Below are positions 35,401 to 43,686 of a DNA stretch of 64,000 bases, piece by piece. A program made the position numbers and the translations under genes. How positions within the stretch are numbered: the first letter of the stretch is position 1; each line of letters opens with the position of its first letter. Source of the DNA: JBKEDC01 sp047975205 (GTDB taxonomy: Bacteria > Bacteroidota > Bacteroidia > Bacteroidales > Prolixibacteraceae); assembly GCA_047975205.1 (NCBI GenBank), contig JBKEDC010000036.1, forward strand, positions 1 through 64,000, written 5' to 3'. The notes under the pieces are model-generated. The model saw nothing but the letters and a program-made list of their open reading frames with translations. It did not search any database and was not told the DNA's origin.

Positions 35401-36184
35401 CTGCTCCGTTGAACGGCTCAACAGTAGTCGGAAAGTTATGAGTTTCTGCTTTCAATGAAAGTACGGTTTCAATATCTTTAATCTCAAAGAAATCAGGTTT
35501 GTCTTGAGTAGTGGGAGCAAATTGTTCGACAACCGGACCTTGCACGAACGAACAGTTGTCCTTATAAGCAGAAATGATTTGGTTTGGATTCATTTCCGAG
35601 GTCTTACGAATCATCTTAAATAAAGACATTTCTTGCTCTACACCATCAATAATAAACGTCCCGTTGAAAATTTTGTGTCGGCAATGCTCTGAATTTACTT
35701 GAGAGAAGCCGAATACTTCGCTGTCGGTTAGTTTTCTTCCTAATGTTTCAGCTACTGATTCCAAATAGGCTATTTCATCATCACTTAAAGCCAAACCTTC
35801 TTGCTCGTTATAAGCAAACATGTCATCAATTTCTATAATGGCATCCGGTTGTTTGTTTATAGTAAAGATATCTTGGTCAACACTTTGATACATGCGTTGC
35901 AACATTGGGTCATAGCCTGCTGTTTCATCGGCAACTTCAATGAATTCCTCTATACGAATAATGCCGCTGATACTCATGTTTTGAGTAATTTCAACGGCAT
36001 TTGTACTCCAAGGAGTAATCATTTCTTTACGAGGTCCGACAAAGAAACCCGCTATTTTGTTATCCGAAAGAGGCTCGGCGTTACCAAACAGCCAAGCAAG
36101 TTTGTTGATGTTTGAATTGTCAATTTTTTCAGAAGAATGAACAGCGATAATGCTATTCGATGGTGTCTTGAAAAAAGAAATCAT
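32498..36184 (-). CDS. purL: Phosphoribosylformylglycinamidine synthase, single-chain
   Basis: Fourth step of de novo purine synthesis: FGAR + Gln + ATP to FGAM. 1228 residues, the large form fusing PurS-like, PurL and glutaminase parts. N-terminal PurS-like domain, then ATP/substrate motifs (SQVNSEHCRHKIFNGTF, LKAETHNFPTTVEPFNGAATG, SIHDHGAGGHLNCLSELVEE, AGHDIASGGLITSLLEM). C-terminal class I amidotransferase: nucleophile Cys in LSLGVCNGCQLAVEL and His/Glu in WVAHGEGKF. Bacteroidales PurL proteins are of this size. Single gene with a -7 element TATCTTTG upstream and a clear terminator. Confidence 0.97.
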   Translation of the reverse strand: MISFFKTPSNSIIAVHSSEKIDNSNINKLAWLFGNAEPLSDNKIAGFFVGPRKEMITPWSTNAVEITQNMSISGIIRIEEFIEVADETAGYDPMLQRMYQSVDQDIFTINKQPDAIIEIDDMFAYNEQEGLALSDDEIAYLESVAETLGRKLTDSEVFGFSQVNSEHCRHKIFNGTFIIDGVEQEMSLFKMIRKTSEMNPNQIISAYKDNCSFVQGPVVEQFAPTTQDKPDFFEIKDIETVLSLKAETHNFPTTVEPFNGAATGTGGEIRDRIAGGKGALPIAGTAVYMTSYPRSEADRSWEQATKERDWLYQTPEEILIKASNGASDFGNKFGQPLITGSVLTFEHFENNKKYGYDKVIMLAGGIGFGKKIDSLKDTPKTGDKVVLLGGDNYRIGMGGGAVSSVATGEFKNAIELNAVQRANPEMQKRAYNAIRALSESDKNPIVSIHDHGAGGHLNCLSELVEETGGHIDTAKLPVGDPTLSQKEVVGNESQERMGLVMNEKDVEWLQKIADRERSPMYVIGEATGDMQFTFENSKTGEKPIDWQLKYMFGNPPKTILTDTTKKEKFVELGYNLEDIEMHLKNVLQLESVACKDWLTNKVDRSVTGRVAKQQCVGELQLPLNNCGVITLDYQGKSGLATSIGHAPVAAMIDPARGSVLSIAESLTNIIWAPMPEKLKSVSLSANWMWPAKNEGENARIYKAVKAASDFACELGINIPTGKDSMSMTQKYTDDVVYSPGCVIISASGEVTDVKKVIEPVLVNDVSKPVYYVDLSSMNLVLGGSAFGQIINKIGQEAPTVADAPYFIKAFNAIQELIEEGKIAAGHDIASGGLITSLLEMCFANNKVGLNLDLTALGEADTTKVFFNENPAVILQANDVEAFEAKLSTIGVRFVKIGVPATKREFTVVNHQDNLSLDINSLRDLWFKTSYLMDRKQCGEKLASARYENYKKNELAYDFKGFTGKAADYGIDLKRRTSSGIKAAIIREKGVNGEREMAYMLYLAGFDVKDVHMTDLISGRETLDNVNLIVFCGGFSNSDVLGSAKGWAGAFKYNDKARTALKNFYQREDTLSLGVCNGCQLAVELDLIYPEHTEKARMLHNDSHKFESNFVNIEIVENNSVMLKSMTGMRLGVWVAHGEGKFSLPYDESEYSIPFKYANIGYPGNPNGSDFNAAAICSKDGRHLAMMPHLERAFRPWLCADYPAERKLDEITPWMEAFVNAREWIFEKM

Positions 36185-36229
36185 TATGTGTTATTTAGAT
36201 AATTGTTGGTACTTGTTTTTGTACGCTTG

Positions 36230-36237
36230 CAAAGATA
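36230..36237 (-). promoter_or_regulatory. -7 element of purL
   Basis: TATCTTTG on the minus strand, exact consensus, 45 bp before the purL start. No TTTG found at the -33 position. Confidence 0.5.
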
Positions 36238-36591
36238 GTTATTTTCAGCTTGAATCACGATTACTGCTAGATTTAAAAATAATTGATTATAAACTAATAA
36301 ATTAGCTTGTTATTTGAGCAAATTCTTGCTGAGTATCACAATAATTAAACCTATTTCCCATCTTCTATGATGGCAGAATGGGCACAAAAAAGAGTTTTTG
36401 TTTCGTTACTTGTTAAGAAAGGAATAAATTTATGCAAATCGTTTGTTTTATACAAATTATAAGACATTAGCTACATCAGTTTCAGTAAATATTTTTGAAG
36501 AATACGTGCAACTTCACCATTTCTGAGTTGTGAAAAAAGATTGAATGATTAAAAATTAGCACGATATGTATATATATATTATCAACAGTAT
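36238..36591. other. AT-rich spacer between divergent purL and flavoprotein genes
   Basis: About 350 bp of the 435-bp purL/flavoprotein gap. It carries only short weak hairpins (for example CCCAT/ATGGG near 36357-36382) and no open frame, tRNA or repeat I can support. It may hold regulatory sites for the two divergent promoters. Confidence 0.5.
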
Positions 36592-36599
36592 TACTTTTG
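36592..36599 (+). promoter_or_regulatory. -7 element of the NfnA-like gene
   Basis: TACTTTTG, exact consensus, 20 bp before the ATG at 36620; gives a leader of about 14 nt. Confidence 0.5.
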
Positions 36600-36619
36600 T
36601 ATATCACTAAAAGAATATA

Positions 36620-37447
36620 ATGAACGAAATTGTAGAAATAGAATACTTCTCGGAAAATGTAGTGAAAGTGGTAGTAAAAGCACCACGTATTGCTAAATCA
36701 AGAAAGCCCGGACATTTTATTATGCTTCGTATTGATGAACAAGGTGAGCGTATCCCCTTAACAATTGCCGGTGCTGATGCACAAGCCGGTACAATTACTT
36801 TAGTAGCCCAAAAGGTGGGAGTTACTTCAACCCGTTTAGCCGAAATGAACGTGGGCGACTGCATTTTAGATATTGTAGGGCCTTTGGGAAAAGCTACTCA
36901 AATAGAAAAGGTTGGCACTGTGCTAGCTTGTGGAGGTGGGGTAGGCGTTGCTCCATTATTACCAATTGTGGAAGGTTTTAAAAAAGCCGGAAATAGAGTA
37001 GTTTCCGTAATTGCAGCTCGTTCGAAAGATTTAATTATTTTGGAAAATGAGATGCGCAAATGGTCGGATGAATTAATTATCATGACCGATGATGGTTCGT
37101 ATGGAGAAAAAGGATTAGTAACTGAAGGGGCCGAAAAATTCATCAAACAAGAACATATTGATGAATGCATAGCTATAGGTCCGGCAGTAATGATGAAATT
37201 CACTTCATTGTTGACAAAGAAATATGAAATTCCTACACAAGCCAGTTTAAATGCTATGATGGTAGATGGAACAGGTATGTGTGGAGCATGCAGGGTGAAG
37301 GTAGGCAATGAAACGAAGTTTACTTGTGTTGATGGTCCGGAGTTCGATGCCCATCAGATTGATTTCGATGAACTCATGGTTCGATTAAGAGCCTATAGCA
37401 AAGAAGAGCAAACTGCTCTAGAAATATTTGCAGAAAATAAGGACTAG
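36620..37447 (+). CDS. Ferredoxin-NADP reductase-like FAD/NAD subunit (NfnA/SudB type)
   Basis: 275 residues. An N-terminal FAD-binding barrel (HFIMLRIDEQGERIPLTIAG) is followed by an NAD(P)-binding domain (LACGGGVGVAPLLPIVEGFKKAG). The C-terminal [2Fe-2S] ligand set is DGTGMCGACRVKV...FTCVDG. This is the dihydroorotate-dehydrogenase electron-transfer/sulfide dehydrogenase subunit family. Always paired with the GltD-like protein encoded next, the complex is NfnAB (bifurcating NADH/ferredoxin:NADP transhydrogenase) or a close relative. Cytoplasmic. Which electron donor is used cannot be told from sequence. Confidence 0.9.
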   Translation: MNEIVEIEYFSENVVKVVVKAPRIAKSRKPGHFIMLRIDEQGERIPLTIAGADAQAGTITLVAQKVGVTSTRLAEMNVGDCILDIVGPLGKATQIEKVGTVLACGGGVGVAPLLPIVEGFKKAGNRVVSVIAARSKDLIILENEMRKWSDELIIMTDDGSYGEKGLVTEGAEKFIKQEHIDECIAIGPAVMMKFTSLLTKKYEIPTQASLNAMMVDGTGMCGACRVKVGNETKFTCVDGPEFDAHQIDFDELMVRLRAYSKEEQTALEIFAENKD

Positions 37448-37527
37448 TTTCAACCTAGTAAACAGTCTTAATATCAAGAGTTATATATTAACAATCCCGA
37501 TTTGGGTGTGTTTTCGATTTGAAAAAG

Positions 37528-38994
37528 ATGATAGATTTAAAAGCAGAGCGTGCTGAAGAATGGCGCGCTGATTTACGCAAAAAAATAAAAGCTAAAGACA
37601 GGACAAATATTGCACGTGTTCGTATGCCGGAAATGAATGCCACAGAGCGTGCTAAATATATGGATAAAGAGGTTAATGTAGGTTTATCGGCAGAAATGGC
37701 AATTCAAGAAGCATCGCGCTGTATGGATTGTGCAAACCCTACTTGTATTATCGGATGTCCGGTGAGTATTAATATACCTAAATTTGTAAAGCAAGTAGAA
37801 ACTTCTGATTTTTTGGCAGCTGCTGCGACCCTGAAAGAAACTTCAGCTTTGCCTGCAGCTTGTGGTAGAGTTTGTCCGCAAGAAAAACAATGCGAGGCAA
37901 ATTGTTTCTATACCTTAAAACTAGATAAAGAGCCCGTGGCCATCGGTTATTTGGAGCGCTTTGCAGCCGACTTTGAACGCAACACCGGAAAAGCTGCTTT
38001 GCCACAATGTGCCCCATCTAATGGTATAAAGGTGGCTTCTGTAGGTTCGGGACCCGCTGCTCTAGCTTGGGCAGGCGATATGATTAAGTTGGGTTATGAT
38101 GTTACAGTATTTGAAGCCTTACATGAAGTGGGAGGAGTGCTTAAATACGGCATTCCTGAGTTTCGCTTACCTAACGCCATTGTTGACTTTGAGTTGAAAA
38201 ACTTGGAAGCAATGGGAGTGAAGTTTGAACGCAACTTTATTGTAGGTAGAACAACCTCTTTCGATGATTTGAGAGAAGAAGGTTATAAAGCTTTTTTTGT
38301 TTCTAGCGGTGCCGGATTGCCCCGATTTATGAATATTCCCGGAGAAAACTACAATGGGGTTATGTCGGCAAATGAATATCTCACCCGCGTTAACTTGATG
38401 AATGCAGGAAAAGATTCAACCGATACGCCGGTGCTCAAGGCAAAGAATGTAGCCATCATCGGAGGGGGTAATACGGCTATGGATTCCGTAAGAACAGCTA
38501 AGCGTATGGGAGCAGAACGTGCTATGATTGTATATCGTCGCTCTCGAGAAGAAATGCCGGCCCGTTTGGAAGAAATTCACCATGCAGAAGAAGAAGGTGT
38601 GGAATTTCTAAACCTGAGTAATCCAATTGCCTATACAGCCAATGAAAATGGAAGAATTTGCAGTATGCGTCTGCAAAAAATGGAACTCGGAGAGCCTGAT
38701 GCTTCAGGCAGACGCAAGCCAATAATTATTAAAGGAGCTGAATATGATATGCCTGTCGATATGGTAGTGGTTGCTATTGGAGTTTCGCCTAATCCATTGG
38801 TGCCATCAGAACTACCGGAGTTAGAAGTGACCAAATGGGGAACAATCGTAGTAAACGAAGACAACATGCAAAGCTCATTACCTTGGGTGTTTGCAGGTGG
38901 TGACATTGTTAGGGGAGGAGCAACCGTAATTTTAGCCATGGGCGATGGGAGAAGAGCAGCAACCGGCATGCACCAATATTTGCTGAGCCAATAG
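37528..38994 (+). CDS. GltD/NfnB-type NADPH-binding flavoprotein subunit
   Basis: 488 residues from ATG 37528; a TTG nine bases upstream is an unlikely start. N-terminal iron-sulfur motifs (ASRCMDCANPTCIIGCPV and ACGRVCPQEKQCEANC) bind two [4Fe-4S] clusters. FAD Rossmann (VASVGSGPAALAWAG) and NADP Rossmann (VAIIGGGNTAMDSVRTAKRMG) follow. Often annotated as glutamate synthase small chain. No large GltB gene is nearby and the NfnA-like gene lies 80 bp upstream, so an NfnAB complex balancing NAD(P)H and ferredoxin is the better reading. Confidence 0.9.
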   Translation: MIDLKAERAEEWRADLRKKIKAKDRTNIARVRMPEMNATERAKYMDKEVNVGLSAEMAIQEASRCMDCANPTCIIGCPVSINIPKFVKQVETSDFLAAAATLKETSALPAACGRVCPQEKQCEANCFYTLKLDKEPVAIGYLERFAADFERNTGKAALPQCAPSNGIKVASVGSGPAALAWAGDMIKLGYDVTVFEALHEVGGVLKYGIPEFRLPNAIVDFELKNLEAMGVKFERNFIVGRTTSFDDLREEGYKAFFVSSGAGLPRFMNIPGENYNGVMSANEYLTRVNLMNAGKDSTDTPVLKAKNVAIIGGGNTAMDSVRTAKRMGAERAMIVYRRSREEMPARLEEIHHAEEEGVEFLNLSNPIAYTANENGRICSMRLQKMELGEPDASGRRKPIIIKGAEYDMPVDMVVVAIGVSPNPLVPSELPELEVTKWGTIVVNEDNMQSSLPWVFAGGDIVRGGATVILAMGDGRRAATGMHQYLLSQ

Positions 38995-39035
38995 ACAAAG
39001 AATTAAGTATAGTCTTAACAAGAAATAGCAGGTTA

Positions 39036-40973
39036 ATGAAAAAAATTGCACTATCAGTCATAAGTATAATGCTTTTATCGGCAAGCTTTGCCCAACAAGT
39101 GAAGAGCTACACGGTGAAGTCCGGCGAAACAATATATTCTATCTGTAAAACAAACGATGTTACACAAGAACAGCTACAATTAGTAAATCCAAGTCTCAGA
39201 GGGAATTTGCGAGCAGGACAAATTATTCAGATACCTGTTGTTCAACAAGAAGCTAAACCACAGCTCACTTTTAAGAATCATAAAGTAAAACGTAAGGAAA
39301 CGCTTTACAGTATAGCTAAGAAATATCATGTAACTGTTGATGATATCCTACTTTATAATCCATGGGCAAAGAATGGAATCCGGAAAAAAGATATCCTTCG
39401 CATTCCTGATGAAAAGCAATTAAAAGAGCTTCAGGCTTTTGAAAAGGCAGAACAAGAAAAAAAAGATGCTTTGTCTAGGGTGACACAAATTAAACATCAA
39501 GTTCAGGCAGGCGAAACATTATATGGTATATCAAAGCAGTATAATCGTTCAGTTGAGGCACTTTTAGCAGAAAATCCGCAAGCAGAATCGGGATTGAAAA
39601 TAGGAATGGTGCTAACCATATCGGAAATGATTGCGAAAAATGACACTTCTGAAAATGCCAAAGTGGTTTATGTGGTTAAAAAAGGTGATACCGCTTATCG
39701 CATAGCAAAGAATTATGAAATTACAGTAGATGATCTTTATGCAGCCAATCCGGAAGTGCAATCTCATGGACTCCAAACGGATATGGTATTAATTATACCT
39801 ACTGAGGTTAAGAAATCAAATCAAGTTGACGATTGGACACTTCAACCGGCTATAGTAGAACCGGATGTGAGTGCAAAATTGCAGCATTACAACATAGCTT
39901 TGTTGCTTCCTTTCTCTGCAGCCAAAAATGATTCTGTACATTTTATCCCAAAAACGGATGCAGAACTCATTCCTGCAAAGAGTAAAAGCTTTTTGCAAAT
40001 GTATCAAGGGGTGCTTTTAGCTGTTGAACAGATGCGTATGCAAGGAATGCAAGTTAGTTTAAGAGTTTTTGATACAGAGGGCTCATTGGCAACCGTAAAG
40101 AACATTGTTGCACATCCTGATTTTAAGAAAGCAGATCTAATTATTGGACCTGTTTATCCACAGGTTCAGGGACCGATCTCTAATTATGCCAAATTGAACC
40201 ATGTGCCGATGGTTTCTCCGCTCTCTTCGGCAGGTGACTTCGAAGATTCAAATCCATATTATTTCAAAATAAATCCTACGGAGGAGCTGATCCGAAAGAA
40301 AACAGAAAACTTTCTTGCTAATGACTTCAAATCGTATAATATGTTGAGTGTTGGAATTGGAGGAAAAGGTTATTTAAATCAGTCAGCAGAGTTTAAACAA
40401 AACTTTACCAACTATATGGAATATGATGCTGAAACAGAAGATGTAGAGTTGTTGAAAAGAAAGCTGATATATGCTACTGATACGCTTCACATGTCGAATG
40501 TGGCCTATATTCCATTTGATAAAGAAACAAAGGTAAGTGTTGGTGTTAGTGCGCTTAATATAGCAGCATCAAGCGCTCCGGTAACGCTTGTAGGTCAATA
40601 TAACTATATAAGATTTAGAAGTATTCTTACGGAATATTATCATCGATTAGATCTTCATGTTTTATCTCCATATTACATTGATTATACCTCGACTAGTGTG
40701 ATAGATTTTGTGCAAAAGTATAGAGAGAATTATTATTTAGAACCTAATCAGTTTGCATTCCAAGGATATGATGTAGCTTATTATTTTATGAGTTTATTGT
40801 TCAATTATGGAGAGAATGCAAGTTCGGCAGCATTAAATTTTCATCCTCAACTTTTACAAGGTAATTTCCAATTCAAGAAAACTTCTTCGTCAGCTGGTTG
40901 GGTAAATGATGGCTTATTTATAATAGAGTATAAACCGGATTTTACTATTTACAGAAAAGGAAAAGTTCAATAA
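39036..40973 (+). CDS. LysM-repeat protein with periplasmic-binding-like (LpoA-like) domain
   Basis: 645 residues. Signal peptide (VISIMLLSASFAQ). Four LysM domains at about 23-66, 80-122, 153-196 and 210-252, each with the GETLYxI core (SGETIYSI, KETLYSIA, AGETLYGI, KGDTAYRI), bind peptidoglycan. Residues 285-645 form a type I periplasmic-binding fold (YNIALLLPFSAAKND, LIIGPVYPQVQGPISNYA, VPMVSPLSSAGDFEDSNPYYF). The arrangement recalls LpoA, an outer-membrane activator of penicillin-binding proteins. Predicted periplasmic cell-wall regulator or sensor. Starts 41 bp after the flavoprotein gene, probably an unrelated function. Confidence 0.88.
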   Translation: MKKIALSVISIMLLSASFAQQVKSYTVKSGETIYSICKTNDVTQEQLQLVNPSLRGNLRAGQIIQIPVVQQEAKPQLTFKNHKVKRKETLYSIAKKYHVTVDDILLYNPWAKNGIRKKDILRIPDEKQLKELQAFEKAEQEKKDALSRVTQIKHQVQAGETLYGISKQYNRSVEALLAENPQAESGLKIGMVLTISEMIAKNDTSENAKVVYVVKKGDTAYRIAKNYEITVDDLYAANPEVQSHGLQTDMVLIIPTEVKKSNQVDDWTLQPAIVEPDVSAKLQHYNIALLLPFSAAKNDSVHFIPKTDAELIPAKSKSFLQMYQGVLLAVEQMRMQGMQVSLRVFDTEGSLATVKNIVAHPDFKKADLIIGPVYPQVQGPISNYAKLNHVPMVSPLSSAGDFEDSNPYYFKINPTEELIRKKTENFLANDFKSYNMLSVGIGGKGYLNQSAEFKQNFTNYMEYDAETEDVELLKRKLIYATDTLHMSNVAYIPFDKETKVSVGVSALNIAASSAPVTLVGQYNYIRFRSILTEYYHRLDLHVLSPYYIDYTSTSVIDFVQKYRENYYLEPNQFAFQGYDVAYYFMSLLFNYGENASSAALNFHPQLLQGNFQFKKTSSSAGWVNDGLFIIEYKPDFTIYRKGKVQ

Positions 40974-41042
40974 TCCTTGTAAAATAGATGTTATTCGTTG
41001 ATAGTTTATTTACTTAAGCATTATGTTATCGTAATAAATGTC

Positions 41043-41050
41043 TATATTTG
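41043..41050 (+). promoter_or_regulatory. -7 element of the WecA-like gene
   Basis: TATATTTG, exact consensus, 67 bp before the ATG at 41118. No -33 TTTG seen. Confidence 0.4.
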
Positions 41051-41117
41051 TGACTGCCTGATTGTGCAAACATTAAAATTTATTGCTTCACTAACTTAAA
41101 ACTGTAAAACTGATCAA

Positions 41118-42212
41118 ATGCAACATTCAACAGATTTAGCTTATCATTTATTGATACCTTTAGCCATTGTAGTCTCATTTTTAGTTGTTTTTGTATCCAT
41201 ACCATCTGTTTTGCATATAGCATTTAGCAAACGCTTATTTGATAAACCTAATTTTAGAAGTTCCCACATTAAAATTACACCTCGTTTGGGAGGGTTGGCT
41301 ATTGCCTTTGGTTTTATTTTTACTTATTCATTTTTTGCAGATTGGTATTCGTATGCTTATGTACCATTTTTAACACCATCTTTTGTATTGATTTTTGTTA
41401 TTGGATTGAAAGATGATATTATTTCGACGGCTGCAACAATTAAATTAATGGGACAGCTTTTAGCAGCTGCTATAATTGTAGGTTTAGGCGATGTTCGTAT
41501 CGATGAATTACAAGGCATTCTTCATATTCCCTTATCGGAAGGGTGGAGTATTGCCATCAGTATTTTTATTTTTGCATTTTTACTGAATGGATTTAACTTA
41601 ATAGATGGAATTGATGGATTAGCTGCTATAACGGGTATTATAACACTTTCTGCATTTTCTGCTTGGTTTTTCATCAACGGATATTATCATGTGCCGCTCA
41701 TTGCAGCTTCGTTGGTCGGAGGATTGATAGCCTTTATTTATTATAATATGTATTGTGTAAAAATGAAGATATTTATGGGAGATACCGGATCGTTACTTAT
41801 TGGTTTTGTCGTTTCTGTTATTACCATAGCTTTCCTTAAATTTAATAATCAGATTATAAATGTAGAATCACACACATATACAATTTCAAGTGCCCCGGCT
41901 GTGGCGGCAGCCGTTTTAATCATTCCTATAGTGGATACTATTCGAATATTTTTCCTGCGAGTTTTGAGAGGAAATTCTCCTTTTGCACCAGATAAGAATC
42001 ATATTCATCATCGTATGTTAGATTTAGGAATGACTCATCATCAGATATCATTTACAATCGGATTTGTGAATATTTTCTTTATAGTATTAGCTTTCTTGTT
42101 ACGAGATATAGGTACTTGGGCACTACTAGCTATCATCTTGCCTTTGGGCTTCGCTTTTGCAGCTACTCCATCATGGATACTTGCCTATAAGAGAAAAGCT
42201 ATTGTAAAATGA
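41118..42212 (+). CDS. WecA/TagO-like undecaprenyl-phosphate sugar-1-phosphate transferase
   Basis: 364 residues, about ten membrane helices, MraY/WecA family. Active-site motifs: DD pair in VIGLKDDIIS, NGFNLIDGIDGLAA, the MGDTGSLLIGF loop and the substrate-selectivity HIHHRMLDLG (WecA/TagO-type HIHH rather than MraY). It transfers a HexNAc-1-phosphate to the lipid carrier, starting O-antigen, exopolysaccharide or protein-glycan synthesis at the inner membrane. It may supply the same polymer as the Wzz-type gene at the left edge. Sugar specificity unknown. Confidence 0.92.
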   Translation: MQHSTDLAYHLLIPLAIVVSFLVVFVSIPSVLHIAFSKRLFDKPNFRSSHIKITPRLGGLAIAFGFIFTYSFFADWYSYAYVPFLTPSFVLIFVIGLKDDIISTAATIKLMGQLLAAAIIVGLGDVRIDELQGILHIPLSEGWSIAISIFIFAFLLNGFNLIDGIDGLAAITGIITLSAFSAWFFINGYYHVPLIAASLVGGLIAFIYYNMYCVKMKIFMGDTGSLLIGFVVSVITIAFLKFNNQIINVESHTYTISSAPAVAAAVLIIPIVDTIRIFFLRVLRGNSPFAPDKNHIHHRMLDLGMTHHQISFTIGFVNIFFIVLAFLLRDIGTWALLAIILPLGFAFAATPSWILAYKRKAIVK

Positions 42213-42299
42213 TTTAATCATGCGCAGGCTATAAGTTAAATTTCTATCGAATTAGTTCACATTATTGCACAAAAAGGAAATATAAGTATTTTCGCACCA

Positions 42300-43580
42300 A
42301 TGGATATATACATTAAAAAACTTGGTACATTTTTAATTTTAGTATTAGGAATATATGCGGTTGGTTTTGCACAACAAGATTCTGTGTCTGTTACCACGGA
42401 AATCCGAAAAAATGAAAAGAATCCAACTAAAGGAAGTGTTTACTTGACTCCGGTTCCGATTTTGGGTTTTAATCCTGCTTTTAATTTTATGTACGGCTTG
42501 GGTGGTACTGCAAGTTGGTTTTTAGGTAACCCGAGTAATACTTCTATATCAAGTGCTGTTTTAGGTATTATATTTACTACGAAGCAACAGCAAATGATTT
42601 CTTTACGTTCCACAACATATACCAATGAGAACAAATGGCAGATTATAGGTGACGTGCGCTATTTTGATACTTCGCAATCTACATGGGGTTTAGGAACTGG
42701 CTCGCAAAAAACTAAGCCAACATTTGGCGAGATAAATATTGGAGGGATAAACTATCAAGGGATTTCCACAGAAGACCCAATGGAATTTAAATTAATAAGA
42801 ATTTATGAAACCTTTTTACACAAAATAGGGGAATCGGGTGTATATGCTGGTGTTGGTGTTCATATCGATTTACATAGAAATATTAAAGATTTAGGAATGG
42901 AGGAGCACAATGAAAATGTAGATACTCCTACGGCAATAACACCTTATTGGGCATATAGTAAAGTTAAAGACTTTAATTACAACCATAGTAGTACAGTTGG
43001 TATATCATTGAATGCAGTATATGATACTCGAGATAACATCAATAATCCTTATGTAGGTAGATACGCAATGTTGAGTTTTCGTGTTAATCCGGAGATTATA
43101 GGTAGCGATAAAAATTCTACTCAATTGAATCTGGAATATAGAGATTATATCAACCTCACAGAAAATAATCATAATATACTAGCTCTATGGGGTATTGGAA
43201 ACTTTACCCTTTCGGGAGATTTACCTTATTTATGCTTACCGGCTATTGGTTGGGATTTATATGGTACATCAGGAGCTCCATATACGCAAGGTCGATTTAG
43301 AGGTGAGGATTTGATTTTTGCAGGTTTGGAATATCGAAAGCATATTTGGGGAACAAAATGGAACCCCCGATTAGTAGGTGCTATTGCTTTTTTAAATGCG
43401 ACAACAGTTAGCGGTGGTGGAATTAATCATGCACGCTTATTTGATTATATTGCCCCCGGATATGGATTAGGTTTACGTATCAATTTTAGAAAGAAGGCTC
43501 GTACGAATCTTGGTTTTGATTATGGTTGGGGAGCTTATGGGTCTAAAGGATTTTTTATCCGAATTAATGAAAACTTCTAA
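42300..43580 (+). CDS. BamA/Omp85-type outer-membrane barrel, no POTRA domains
   Basis: 426 residues with a signal peptide (FLILVLGIYAVGFAQ) and a barrel of about 16 strands ending in FFIRINENF (terminal Phe). Omp85 marks are VYDTRDNINNPYVGRYAMLSF and the loop-6 lid sequence QGRFRGEDLIFAGLEYR, the RFRG equivalent of VRGF. No POTRA repeats fit in the roughly 40 residues before the barrel. So it is a barrel-only surface-antigen-type protein rather than BamA or TamA. Function unknown, possibly a partner channel. A -7-like TATTTTCG ends 6 bp before the start, too close to be convincing. Confidence 0.85.
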   Translation: MDIYIKKLGTFLILVLGIYAVGFAQQDSVSVTTEIRKNEKNPTKGSVYLTPVPILGFNPAFNFMYGLGGTASWFLGNPSNTSISSAVLGIIFTTKQQQMISLRSTTYTNENKWQIIGDVRYFDTSQSTWGLGTGSQKTKPTFGEINIGGINYQGISTEDPMEFKLIRIYETFLHKIGESGVYAGVGVHIDLHRNIKDLGMEEHNENVDTPTAITPYWAYSKVKDFNYNHSSTVGISLNAVYDTRDNINNPYVGRYAMLSFRVNPEIIGSDKNSTQLNLEYRDYINLTENNHNILALWGIGNFTLSGDLPYLCLPAIGWDLYGTSGAPYTQGRFRGEDLIFAGLEYRKHIWGTKWNPRLVGAIAFLNATTVSGGGINHARLFDYIAPGYGLGLRINFRKKARTNLGFDYGWGAYGSKGFFIRINENF

Positions 43581-43667
43581 TTTGTAGACTTATTCTTTTA
43601 ATGAGTTAAATAGCTAAAAAAAAGAAGGTATAATAAATAAATCAGGATTGATTGTGGTAGTTTTTTT

Positions 43668-43675
43668 TAATTTTG
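43668..43675 (+). promoter_or_regulatory. -7 element of the DUF6913-dapA pair
   Basis: TAATTTTG, exact consensus, ending 11 bp before ATG 43687, giving a very short leader. Confidence 0.45.
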
Positions 43676-43686
43676 TGTGATAGGCT

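Noticed and set aside
36238..36591. tRNA or small RNA in the 435-bp purL/NfnA gap
   Set aside because: No cloverleaf arms, CCA end or stable extended hairpin found; AT-rich spacer with only weak short stems.
36898..37308. 136-codon minus-strand open frame inside the NfnA-like gene
   Set aside because: Shadow of a strongly conserved flavoprotein gene; composition is that of antisense coding sequence.
42287..42294. TATTTTCG as a promoter for the Omp85-type gene
   Set aside because: It ends 6 bp before the start codon, leaving no room for a normal transcript start.
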